Position numbers and translations under genes: made by a program. Positions 1-6,110 of a stretch of DNA of 13,040 nucleotides are shown here, piece after piece. The stretch is from an uncultured Amylibacter sp. (GTDB lineage Bacteria > Pseudomonadota > Alphaproteobacteria > Rhodobacterales > Rhodobacteraceae): assembly GCA_937944065.1 (NCBI GenBank), contig CALDZS010000046.1, positions 1-13,040 of the forward strand. Direction: 5' to 3'. The stretch's first letter is position 1; each line of letters starts with the position of its first letter. The notes below the pieces were generated by a model, which was given only the letters and a program-made list of their open reading frames with translations, made no database searches and had not been told where the DNA came from.

Positions 1-855
1 TTGCGCATCGCAGGCGGTCACGAGGTCGAGGCGGTGTATATCCCTGAAACTGATCGCGGCACGCTTTGTATCTCCAGCCAGGTCGGTTGCACACTGACCT
101 GTACCTTTTGCCATACTGGCACCCAAAAGCTGGTGCGTAACCTGACTGCTGCCGAAATCATCGGCCAAGTCTTGGTCGCGCGTGACGATCTGGAAGAATG
201 GGACAGACCGCCCAGCCACAAACGCCTTTTGTCGAACATCGTTTTGATGGGCATGGGCGAGCCGTTATACAACACCGACAATGTCCGTGACGCGATGCTA
301 ATCGCCATGGATAACGAAGGTATTTCATTGTCGCGCCGCCGCATCACTCTATCCACATCTGGCGTGGTACCAGAGATTATTCGCGCTGGTGAAGAAATTG
401 GTTGCATGCTGGCCATCAGTTTCCATGCGACAACTGATGAGGTGCGTGACGTATTGGTACCCATCAATCGCAAGCACAATATTGCAGAGTTGCTAGAGGC
501 ATGTCGCAACTACCCTCGCTTGTCGAACTCCGAACGCATTACGTTCGAATATGTGATGCTAAAGGATGTAAATGACAGCGATGCAGATGCGCGCCGCTTG
601 GTGCAGTTGATCGCAGGGATACCCGCAAAGATTAACCTGATCCCCTTCAACCCATGGCCAAACGCACCCTATGTTCGGTCGGATTGGGAACGGATCGAAG
701 CATTTGCCGACATCGTAAACGACGCTGGGTATGCAAGCCCTGTGCGAACCCCCCGAGGCGAAGATATCATGGCCGCATGTGGCCAACTAAAAAGCGCGAC
801 TCAACGTGCAAGAAAATCGGCAGCGCAGATTGCCAAAGAAGTGAGTGGACAATGA
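1..855 (+). CDS. rlmN: 23S rRNA (adenine-2503-C2) / tRNA (adenine-37-C2) methyltransferase RlmN, 5' end outside window
   Basis: This is the C-terminal 284 residues of a cytoplasmic radical-SAM methyltransferase that methylates C2 of A2503 in 23S rRNA and A37 in some tRNAs. The radical-SAM cysteines are visible as Cx3Cx2C at C30, C34 and C37. The two methyl-transfer cysteines are C23 (in TLCISSQVGC) and C260 (in DIMAACGQL). Their spacing of 237 residues equals that of C118 and C355 in the E. coli enzyme. By that comparison about 95 N-terminal residues lie upstream, so the TTG at base 1 is an internal codon and not a start. The frame is intact to TGA at 853-855, which overlaps the start of the next gene. 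Confidence 0.96.
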   Translation: MRIAGGHEVEAVYIPETDRGTLCISSQVGCTLTCTFCHTGTQKLVRNLTAAEIIGQVLVARDDLEEWDRPPSHKRLLSNIVLMGMGEPLYNTDNVRDAMLIAMDNEGISLSRRRITLSTSGVVPEIIRAGEEIGCMLAISFHATTDEVRDVLVPINRKHNIAELLEACRNYPRLSNSERITFEYVMLKDVNDSDADARRLVQLIAGIPAKINLIPFNPWPNAPYVRSDWERIEAFADIVNDAGYASPVRTPRGEDIMAACGQLKSATQRARKSAAQIAKEVSGQ

Positions 856-1379
856 AAAGACGTGGATTTATTTGGGCTGTGTGCACAGCTTTACTAACAA
901 CCTATGGCAGTGGCGCCAGCAGCAGCAATGCAAGGCGAGTTAGCAAATTTAAGCGATATCGCGGACCGAAAGTAACCGGCATCATTGTCGAAAAAGGTAA
1001 GCGTACAATGAAGCTTATGCGTAATGGAAAAGTTTTGCGCAAATACAACGTCGAGCTTGGGTTTGCGCCGCGCGGGCACAAACAGTTCGAAGGTGACGGG
1101 CGCACGCCCGAGGGGCTGTACAGTATCAACCGAGACAATCCAAACAGCAGTTTTCATCTGTCATTGGGGATTTCATACCCCAACCGACGCGATTATTTCG
1201 CTGCAAAGGCCAAGGGGCGCAGTCCTGGTGGTGAGATATTTATTCATGGCGCGCCCGTGCGCAGAACCAACAGGGGTAAAAAGGATTGGACGAACGGTTG
1301 TATTGCCGTGTCTAATTCCGAAATGGAAGATATTTTTGCAATGGTAGAAGTTGGCACGCCAATCTTGATCAAGCCGTAG
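852..1379 (+). CDS. Small exported L,D-transpeptidase-like (YkuD fold) protein
   Basis: A 175-residue exported YkuD-family protein, probably acting on peptidoglycan peptide stems in the periplasm. The N-terminus is a signal peptide with a Tat-like KRRGFIW followed by a hydrophobic stretch to about residue 22. The catalytic region runs from H132 (FIHGAP) to C150 (DWTNGCIAV). The sequence GDGRTPEGLY near residues 77-86 is usual for this branch. The DWTxGCIAV form resembles the YafK/DpaA-like branch more than ErfK/YbiS, so it could be a transpeptidase or a hydrolase of lipoprotein-peptidoglycan links; sequence alone does not decide. The ATG at 852 overlaps the rlmN stop (ATGA), which suggests translational coupling. 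The frame stays open upstream into rlmN, but that part has no family similarity. Confidence 0.9.
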   Translation: MKRRGFIWAVCTALLTTYGSGASSSNARRVSKFKRYRGPKVTGIIVEKGKRTMKLMRNGKVLRKYNVELGFAPRGHKQFEGDGRTPEGLYSINRDNPNSSFHLSLGISYPNRRDYFAAKAKGRSPGGEIFIHGAPVRRTNRGKKDWTNGCIAVSNSEMEDIFAMVEVGTPILIKP

Positions 1380-1389
1380 CTATTAGGCC

Positions 1390-1896
1390 TTACGTGCCCG
1401 TTAACGTCGTCCACCAAATTTTGCCGCTTTTCTGTTGGAACCAAGACAGTCCCAATCTGCGTGCATCAGGGTCCAAAAGAACGTCACGCGTGGTACTATC
1501 AGCCAACCAAGCTTGCAGCGTGGCCAAATCGTCCTCGAACGTCTCGGATATATTTTCGCCCAAAACCCTGCCGGTAAACCCAACGCGCGCAGCGCGCTCT
1601 ATCGGGGATGATCCGTCTGATCCGAAATGCCATGGGCGGTTTTGCCGAGACATATCGAAAGAGTGGGCTTTTGCTGCGGCAATCAATTCAGCGGACAGTT
1701 CCAACTCAGCCAAGTTTTTCGACGCACGCACAGCGTTAACTGCGTCCAGGTACCGAAATTGAATTTTTGCTTCGTCGCTTGCTTTGATTCGGAACACCGA
1801 AGTTCCGTCACCAGGGCGGCCATCTGTGCCGCCACCAGCGCCACAAGATGCTAGGATCATCATCGTCGCACAGAGTGCTAGAAAAATACGTACCAT
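1390..1896 (-). CDS. CAP-domain (SCP/PR-1-like) lipoprotein
   Basis: A 168-residue lipoprotein. The signal peptide ends in a lipobox L15-A16-S17-C18, followed by a short Gly-rich linker and a CAP domain from about residue 45 to the end. CAP signatures visible are NAVRASKNLAELELS (54-68), AKAHSFDM (75-82), H90, DGSSPIERA (94-102) and GENI (113-116). The motif that normally carries the second cavity histidine (GHR in many bacterial CAP proteins) reads STTRD (134-138), so that histidine is missing. The role of bacterial CAP proteins is mostly unknown; being anchored and next to two YkuD enzymes fits an envelope role (inference). The ATG at 1896 has AGGGGA 8 bases upstream. The 3' end is convergent with the preceding gene, 10 bases away, with no obvious terminator between them. 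Confidence 0.88.
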   Translation of the reverse strand: MVRIFLALCATMMILASCGAGGGTDGRPGDGTSVFRIKASDEAKIQFRYLDAVNAVRASKNLAELELSAELIAAAKAHSFDMSRQNRPWHFGSDGSSPIERAARVGFTGRVLGENISETFEDDLATLQAWLADSTTRDVLLDPDARRLGLSWFQQKSGKIWWTTLTGT

Positions 1897-2051
1897 ATGA
1901 AAAATCCCCTACCATTAACGGCGCATTATCGCCGAATTATCACACATTAAGACCTTAGATAAAGCCAAATCCCATAATAACAATTGATTGATTTGAAATT
2001 GCGGTATTTAGGCCTTATCTTGCTGGTACCAATCATACGAAGGTATTTGAT
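1897..2051. promoter_or_regulatory. Divergent intergenic region with candidate promoters
   Basis: This 155-base AT-rich gap separates the divergent CAP lipoprotein and L,D-transpeptidase genes and has no ORF. For the plus-strand gene, TTGAAA (1993-1998), 17 bases and TATCTT (2016-2021) form a plausible sigma-70-type promoter, and GAAGG at 2039-2043 is the ribosome binding site 8 bases before the ATG. For the minus-strand gene, two GATAAT boxes (reverse of 1925-1930 and 1936-1941) are possible -10 elements, the outer one preceded by TG, but neither has a good -35. Confidence 0.45.
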
Positions 2052-2672
2052 ATGTCGAACGGGAAATTTATTCTAAACAGACGTGTATTCGCAGGCTCTA
2101 TGGCCTCTGCACTGACGATGGGTACGGCTGGTCTGGCGCAAACAACTGATGACAGTGCGTTGGAACAAGATTTGCGTTTGGAACGCAAACCAGACGCGGT
2201 TGGTCGCGTCAAACGTAACATGTCCAGCTTCACCACCAAGGAATGGCAGCCATATTTTGCCAACCTAAATAATGGTGTGGTTTTGGTCGACACGAAAAGC
2301 CGCGCATTGCATTTCTGGAATGAAGATCAATCAGTTTACAAACTGTTCCCGACATCTGTTCCAGCAACACCAGAATTGACACGACTTGGCCGCACATCAG
2401 TTACACGTAAACGCGTCGGCCCTGATTGGCGCCCGACACCTGCGATGCGCAAGCGCAATCCAGAATGGCCAGAATATATTGGACCGGGACCAGATAATCC
2501 GCTGGGCACCCACGCCTTGTACCTAAGCTGGACCTATTACCGCATTCACGGCACGCACGACACGCGCAAAATCGGGCGTCGTTCATCCAGCGGATGTATC
2601 GGTTTATACAATCATCACATCGAAGAATTGTTCGGCCTATGCAAAGTCGGCACACAAGTTCTGTTGATATAG
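2052..2672 (+). CDS. Exported L,D-transpeptidase (ErfK/YbiS-type YkuD domain)
   Basis: A 206-residue exported enzyme predicted to form 3-3 peptidoglycan cross-links or attach proteins to peptidoglycan. The N-terminus has a Tat-like NRRVFAG at residues 9-15, a hydrophobic segment and a likely cleavage site near GLAQ (residues 27-30). The YkuD domain begins around residue 74 (NGVVLVDT). It includes PLGTHALYL and the catalytic block from H166 (IHGTHD) to C182 (SSSGCIGLYN). The residue two places after the catalytic cysteine, usually Arg in the SxGCIR consensus, is Gly here. It shares little with the other YkuD protein in the window beyond the active site, so the two are not a recent duplication. 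It has its own promoter region and RBS (GAAGG) and ends just before an intrinsic terminator, so it is probably monocistronic. Confidence 0.92.
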   Translation: MSNGKFILNRRVFAGSMASALTMGTAGLAQTTDDSALEQDLRLERKPDAVGRVKRNMSSFTTKEWQPYFANLNNGVVLVDTKSRALHFWNEDQSVYKLFPTSVPATPELTRLGRTSVTRKRVGPDWRPTPAMRKRNPEWPEYIGPGPDNPLGTHALYLSWTYYRIHGTHDTRKIGRRSSSGCIGLYNHHIEELFGLCKVGTQVLLI

Positions 2673-2700
2673 AAATTGCGGCAATCGCCAAAGGATTTAG

Positions 2701-2729
2701 GGACGGGGTTAGCCTCGTCCTTTTTCTTT
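2701..2729 (+). terminator. Rho-independent terminator of the L,D-transpeptidase gene
   Basis: The stem GGACGGGG (2701-2708) pairs with CCTCGTCC (2713-2720) over 8 pairs, one of them G-U, around the loop TTAG. The tract TTTTTCTTT follows. It lies 28 bases after the plus-strand stop codon. Its loop contains the stop codon of the convergent SDR gene (2709-2711), and the right arm encodes that protein's last residues. Confidence 0.85.
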
Positions 2730-3548
2730 GAGCAATGCTTTTAAACCAGTTTGATAGTCGGGATAAATTAATTCTATCCCCAGCTCTGATTTTATTCGCT
2801 CGTTCGAGACACGCTTGCTTTCGGCATAAAAACTGCGCGCCATTGGTGTCATCTCTGCGGTTTCAAACGCGACCGCCTCTGGTATCGGCTTGCCCAACAG
2901 TTCCGCCGCATATCCGATCACGTCTTCGGGCGGGGCTGCCAGATTATCACACAGATTATAGACGCGCCCAGCATTAGGTTGGTTGATCGACGCCATCAAG
3001 ATTTGAGCGATATCTTCAACATGAATACGACTGAAAACTTGGTTCTCTTTTATGATCCGTCGCGCCGTTCCCGCGCGAACTTTTGCAAAAGGCCCTCGTC
3101 CAGGGCCGTATATGCCCGCCAGTCGAAAAATATGTAATGGCAGGCCAAGTGCTGCCCATTTCGCCTCTGCCGCTTTGCGGAATTGGCCACGTTTGGTTGA
3201 CGGTGTTAACGGTGTTTCTTCATCGACCCAGCCGCCATTATGGTCACCGTAGACACCTGTGGTCGATAGATATCCCACCCATTCAAACTGGTCTTTACGC
3301 GCCTCAAGCGCGTCCGCGTATCGGTTCAAAACAGGATCGCCATCCTCGCCTGGCGCGACCGAGGTTAGGACATGCGTCGCCTTATCCAATAACGGCTCCA
3401 GATCCGTACCCGGCCAAGTCACCATCTCGGTTCCATCAATCAAAGTGGCACTTCTTGATGTGCCAATCACGCGCCACGCTTCTTTTGGCATAATGGCGGC
3501 CAAGGCACGGGCGCTATATCCATGGCCTATGCTAAGCAGTGTTTTCAC
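2709..3548 (-). CDS. Atypical short-chain dehydrogenase/reductase (YeeZ-like NAD(P)-binding epimerase family)
   Basis: A 279-residue cytoplasmic Rossmann-fold protein of the NAD-dependent epimerase superfamily. The nucleotide-binding loop is the variant GHGYSARAL (8-16). The strand/turn STTGVYGD (95-102), FRLAGIYGPGRGP (141-153) and RIHVEDIA (174-181) are typical of the YeeZ-like atypical SDRs. No YxxxK catalytic pair is visible where extended SDRs carry it (the segment is RGQFRKAAEAKW), so classical dehydrogenase chemistry is doubtful and the substrate is unknown. I chose the GTG at 3548: AAGGGG lies 6 bases upstream and the fold starts at once. An in-frame extension to 3698 would add 50 residues with no family similarity, lying entirely over queG. 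The first 17 bases overlap the 3' end of queG. Confidence 0.85.
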   Translation of the reverse strand: MKTLLSIGHGYSARALAAIMPKEAWRVIGTSRSATLIDGTEMVTWPGTDLEPLLDKATHVLTSVAPGEDGDPVLNRYADALEARKDQFEWVGYLSTTGVYGDHNGGWVDEETPLTPSTKRGQFRKAAEAKWAALGLPLHIFRLAGIYGPGRGPFAKVRAGTARRIIKENQVFSRIHVEDIAQILMASINQPNAGRVYNLCDNLAAPPEDVIGYAAELLGKPIPEAVAFETAEMTPMARSFYAESKRVSNERIKSELGIELIYPDYQTGLKALLKEKGRG

Positions 3549-4578
3549 TTGGCACCCCTTGCGCAAGCGCCCAACGCGCGGCGTCCTGAATGGTCTGGTC
3601 AGGATCATGCAACATTGGCTCGGCCTTTGCACGCAAATCAGCATCGCCCGAATTCCCAATCGCGTACAAAACGTTGCGAATGAACTGATTGCGACCAATA
3701 CGTTTTATCGGGTTTTTGGAAAACCGCGTGCGGAACATCGCATCATCCAAACTTAACAACTCTGCCAAGTCAGGGTTCGCTATCTCTGCACGCGGGGCAT
3801 AACCGATATCCCGTGCCTCTTGCGCAAACTTATTCCAAGGACAAGCCGCCAAACAATCATCGCAACCATATATGCGATTGCCGATCAAGGCGCGTAGATC
3901 CAACTCAATCGGCCCTTTATGTTCGATGGTTAGATACGAAATGCATCGCCGCGCATCCAACTGGTAAGGTTCAGGAAACGCATCCGTCGGACAGATATCC
4001 AAACAGGCACGACATGAACCACAATGATCAATTTCTGCAACGTCTTTGGGCAAATCCATCGTTGTGAAAATTGCGCCGATGAAAAACCAGTTGCCCAGTT
4101 CCCGCCCGACCAAGTTGGTATGCTTCCCCTGCCACCCTAGTCCAGCCGCGGCCCCCAACGGCTTTTCCATCACCGGGGCAGTATCGACAAATACTTTGAT
4201 TTCGGTACCTTCCGCTTGATCAATCAACCAGCGCCCAACCCGTTTCAAACGCTTTTTGACCAAATCATGGTAGTCACGGTTTTGCGCATAGGACGAAATC
4301 ACCGCGCGTGTTCTATCGTCCAGCAAGTCTAACGGATTATAGTCAGGGGTATATGGTTCGGCCAACATGATTACTGATTTTGCATCTGGCCACAGCGCTG
4401 TTGGATTGCCCCGCCAATTCATGCGATCCGCCATCCAGGACATTTGACCGTGATAACCTTTGTCGACAAAATCCGCCAAACGATCAGATGCATCAGGGAT
4501 GGCATCAGGGCTGCAAATGCCCATCTGGGCAAACCCAGCCTCTAGGGCAAACTTTGAAAGCTGCTCTTTCAGCCCCAT
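3532..4578 (-). CDS. queG: Epoxyqueuosine reductase QueG
   Basis: A 348-residue cobalamin-dependent iron-sulfur enzyme that reduces epoxyqueuosine to queuosine at the wobble base of GUN-anticodon tRNAs, the last step of Q synthesis. The signature VDTAPVMEK (131-139) carries the general acid D132, followed by GLGWQGKHT (147-154). Two 4Fe-4S clusters are visible: C186, C189, C192 with C246, and C196 with C212, C239 and C242 (pairing as in the family). The C-terminal 50 residues resemble a HEAT-like repeat used for tRNA contact. Length is normal. The ATG at 4578 shares a base with the GST stop (TAATG) and has no clear Shine-Dalgarno, so translation is probably coupled to the GST. No other queuosine gene is in the window. 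Confidence 0.96.
   Translation of the reverse strand: MGLKEQLSKFALEAGFAQMGICSPDAIPDASDRLADFVDKGYHGQMSWMADRMNWRGNPTALWPDAKSVIMLAEPYTPDYNPLDLLDDRTRAVISSYAQNRDYHDLVKKRLKRVGRWLIDQAEGTEIKVFVDTAPVMEKPLGAAAGLGWQGKHTNLVGRELGNWFFIGAIFTTMDLPKDVAEIDHCGSCRACLDICPTDAFPEPYQLDARRCISYLTIEHKGPIELDLRALIGNRIYGCDDCLAACPWNKFAQEARDIGYAPRAEIANPDLAELLSLDDAMFRTRFSKNPIKRIGRNQFIRNVLYAIGNSGDADLRAKAEPMLHDPDQTIQDAARWALAQGVPSENTA
3555..3560 (-). promoter_or_regulatory. Ribosome binding site fixing the SDR start
   Basis: AAGGGG on the minus strand, 6 bases before the GTG at 3548 and inside the last codons of queG. It supports the 279-residue form over the longer frame. Confidence 0.7.
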
Positions 4579-5243
4579 TAAAAATCTAGATCAGCATAGT
4601 GGGGCGGCTGCGGAAAGCCGGAAATCTGATCTGCCAAGATCGACCGAAATGCGGGTCTTGATTTCAGCGTTGCGTACCAGCTTTTCACCAATGGCGCACG
4701 ATCCCAGTCCACGTCTGAAATATAATCTAGACAGCTGATTTGTGCAGCCGCAGAAAAATCAGCCAGCGACAATTGTCCACCCGCAAGCCAACGGCGGCGG
4801 TCTAGCAACCACTCCATATAATCCAGATGCATCTTGATTTGACGCGATCCTTCTTTGACTTTTGAGCTTTCGGGGTATCCAATACCCATGACCTTTTTCA
4901 TCATGCGTTCGCCCAAAAGGTTGACCGTCACCTCGGTGTAGAATTTATCATCAAACCAGCTAACCAAACGGCGCACCTCGGCACGATCTTCTAAATTCTT
5001 GGGCATCAACGGTGGGTTTGGATACTTTTCTTCCAGATATTCACAAATCGCGTTCGATTCCGACAAAGTAATCTCTGCTGTTTTCAGAACCGGAACCTTG
5101 CCTGCTGGATTTAAGCGGCGAAAATCAGGGCGGTCTTGCCAGAACTTTTCTTCGACCAATTCAACTTCTATGCGTTTTTCAGCCAAAACCAACCGAGCTT
5201 TGCGCGAAAAGGGAGAAAACGGGAAATGATATAGACGGTTCAT
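4578..5243 (-). CDS. Glutathione S-transferase family protein
   Basis: A 221-residue cytosolic GST. The N-terminal thioredoxin-like domain (about 1-78) shows SPFSRKAR (10-17) with a candidate active-site serine, NPAGKVPVL (45-53) with the cis-proline P51, and the glutathione gamma-glutamyl contact E62-S63 in LSESNAICEYLE. The all-helical C-terminal domain runs from about residue 88. The substrate cannot be told from sequence. It is the first gene of a GST-queG-SDR operon, and its stop overlaps the queG start by one base. The ATG at 5243 is placed by the fold but has only a poor Shine-Dalgarno. A sigma-54-like promoter lies 24 to 40 bases upstream. Confidence 0.92.
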   Translation of the reverse strand: MNRLYHFPFSPFSRKARLVLAEKRIEVELVEEKFWQDRPDFRRLNPAGKVPVLKTAEITLSESNAICEYLEEKYPNPPLMPKNLEDRAEVRRLVSWFDDKFYTEVTVNLLGERMMKKVMGIGYPESSKVKEGSRQIKMHLDYMEWLLDRRRWLAGGQLSLADFSAAAQISCLDYISDVDWDRAPLVKSWYATLKSRPAFRSILADQISGFPQPPHYADLDF

Positions 5244-5260
5244 ATCGATATTTCTGATCA

Positions 5261-5273
5261 GGTTGCTGCAACC
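5261..5273. repeat. Perfect 13-base palindrome over the -12 element
   Basis: GGTTGC-T-GCAACC, with two 6-base arms and a single central base. It covers the -12 half of the sigma-54-like element and the presumed start-site side. It is not followed by a T tract in either direction, so it is not an intrinsic terminator; it could be an operator or chance. Confidence 0.4.
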
Positions 5274-5283
5274 CTTGTGCCAA
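5267..5283 (-). promoter_or_regulatory. Candidate sigma-54 (RpoN) -24/-12 promoter
   Basis: On the minus strand the sequence reads TTGGCAC, five bases, TTGCA. The GG and GC dinucleotides are separated by exactly 10 bases, as sigma-54 requires. The only departure from the TTGGCACG-N4-TTGCW consensus is A for the G after CAC. Transcription would start near 5256, leaving a leader of about 13 bases before the GST ATG. No activator (enhancer-binding protein) gene is in the window. Confidence 0.5.
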
Positions 5284-5318
5284 TTCTTACTGCGTTTTTC
5301 AATGGGTGATTAAGCGGA

Positions 5319-6062
5319 CTAGAAACAAGATGCGCGGCCATCTGCCTGTATTGTTTTGGCACCTGAAATCGCCCGTACCGTACGTCGGCGCACCAATTTG
5401 CTGGGACGGCTCGCGGATCTTACTTTGGGATTAGGCAGTATAGCAGCCAAGCGAGCCGCTTGGGTCTGGGTTATCTGCGATGGCATGGCGCCAAAATAAT
5501 GCTTCGCACCGGCAGCTGCACCAAACACACCCGCATCGAATTCGGCCACGTTTAAGTAGACCTCGACGATCCGCTTCTTCGACCAAGTCAACTCGATCAG
5601 AAAGGTGAACCAAGCTTCTAGCCCTTTGCGCAGCCAAGAACGCCCGTGCCATAGGAATACATTCTTTGCGACCTGTTGTGACAGCGTAGAACCGCCGCGC
5701 TGAGCACCTTCATTCCAAGCTTGTTTGATTGCATCGATGTCAAATCCACTATGATTACAGAAATTTGCATCTTCAGATGCGACAACTGCCAGCGCCATTG
5801 ACCGCGAGAACTCCTCAATAGGGGTCCATTGCTGCTTGATTGATCCAAGCCGAGCTTGTTCTTGGCGCATATAAATGCCCTTGGGTGGATTGGCTTTGGA
5901 AAAGATTGCCGCCAGTAAAATCGACACCAACACAAGTCCAGCCACCAGCATAAACACCCTAGAAAACAGCCGCCGAAATAGACCACGCTTGCGTGGTTTC
6001 GCGTTTGCCTGCGGCTTTGCCCTCGCCTTGTCTTTGGCTTTGCTGGTCGTTTTTCTTGCCAT
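5319..6062 (-). CDS. mtgA: Monofunctional biosynthetic peptidoglycan transglycosylase MtgA
   Basis: A 247-residue inner-membrane GT51 glycosyltransferase that polymerises lipid II into glycan strands without a transpeptidase domain. A very basic N-terminus (Arg/Lys-rich residues 3-35) precedes a single membrane helix at about 36-54. The GT51 motifs follow in order: ASEDANFCNHSGFD (95-108) with catalytic E97, RGGSTLSQQVAKNVFLW (122-138), RIVEVYLNVAEF (164-175) with the second glutamate E167, and QAARLAAILPNP (201-212). Length is that of the family. The ATG at 6062 is preferred over a TTG two codons upstream; neither has a strong ribosome binding site. It lies 48 bases downstream of the TRAP protein gene on the same strand, with no terminator seen between, so the two may be co-transcribed. 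Confidence 0.95.
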   Translation of the reverse strand: MARKTTSKAKDKARAKPQANAKPRKRGLFRRLFSRVFMLVAGLVLVSILLAAIFSKANPPKGIYMRQEQARLGSIKQQWTPIEEFSRSMALAVVASEDANFCNHSGFDIDAIKQAWNEGAQRGGSTLSQQVAKNVFLWHGRSWLRKGLEAWFTFLIELTWSKKRIVEVYLNVAEFDAGVFGAAAGAKHYFGAMPSQITQTQAARLAAILPNPKVRSASRPSKLVRRRTVRAISGAKTIQADGRASCF

Positions 6063-6110
6063 CCGCAATTTCTATCATGATCAACTAGGAATGACAGGGC
6101 TAAGCAGAGC

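Noticed and set aside
1..3. TTG as the start codon of rlmN
   Set aside because: Cysteine spacing matches the E. coli protein and places about 95 residues upstream of the window edge.
18..509. 163-residue open frame antisense to rlmN
   Set aside because: It covers the radical-SAM core on the opposite strand and has no family features.
654..851. 66-residue N-terminal extension of the first YkuD protein
   Set aside because: It lies over rlmN in another frame and shows no family similarity, and a signal peptide starts at the ATG at 852.
852..2672. The two YkuD genes as a recent tandem duplication
   Set aside because: They differ in length, flanking motifs and active-site context (DWTNGCIAV versus SSSGCIGLYN), so they belong to different branches.
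3549..3698. 50-residue N-terminal extension of the SDR
   Set aside because: It is entirely inside queG, and the nucleotide-binding fold starts right after the GTG at 3548, which has a good ribosome binding site.
5261..5273. Palindrome read as an intrinsic terminator of mtgA
   Set aside because: No T-rich tract follows on the minus strand, and the stem is only 6 bases with a one-base centre.
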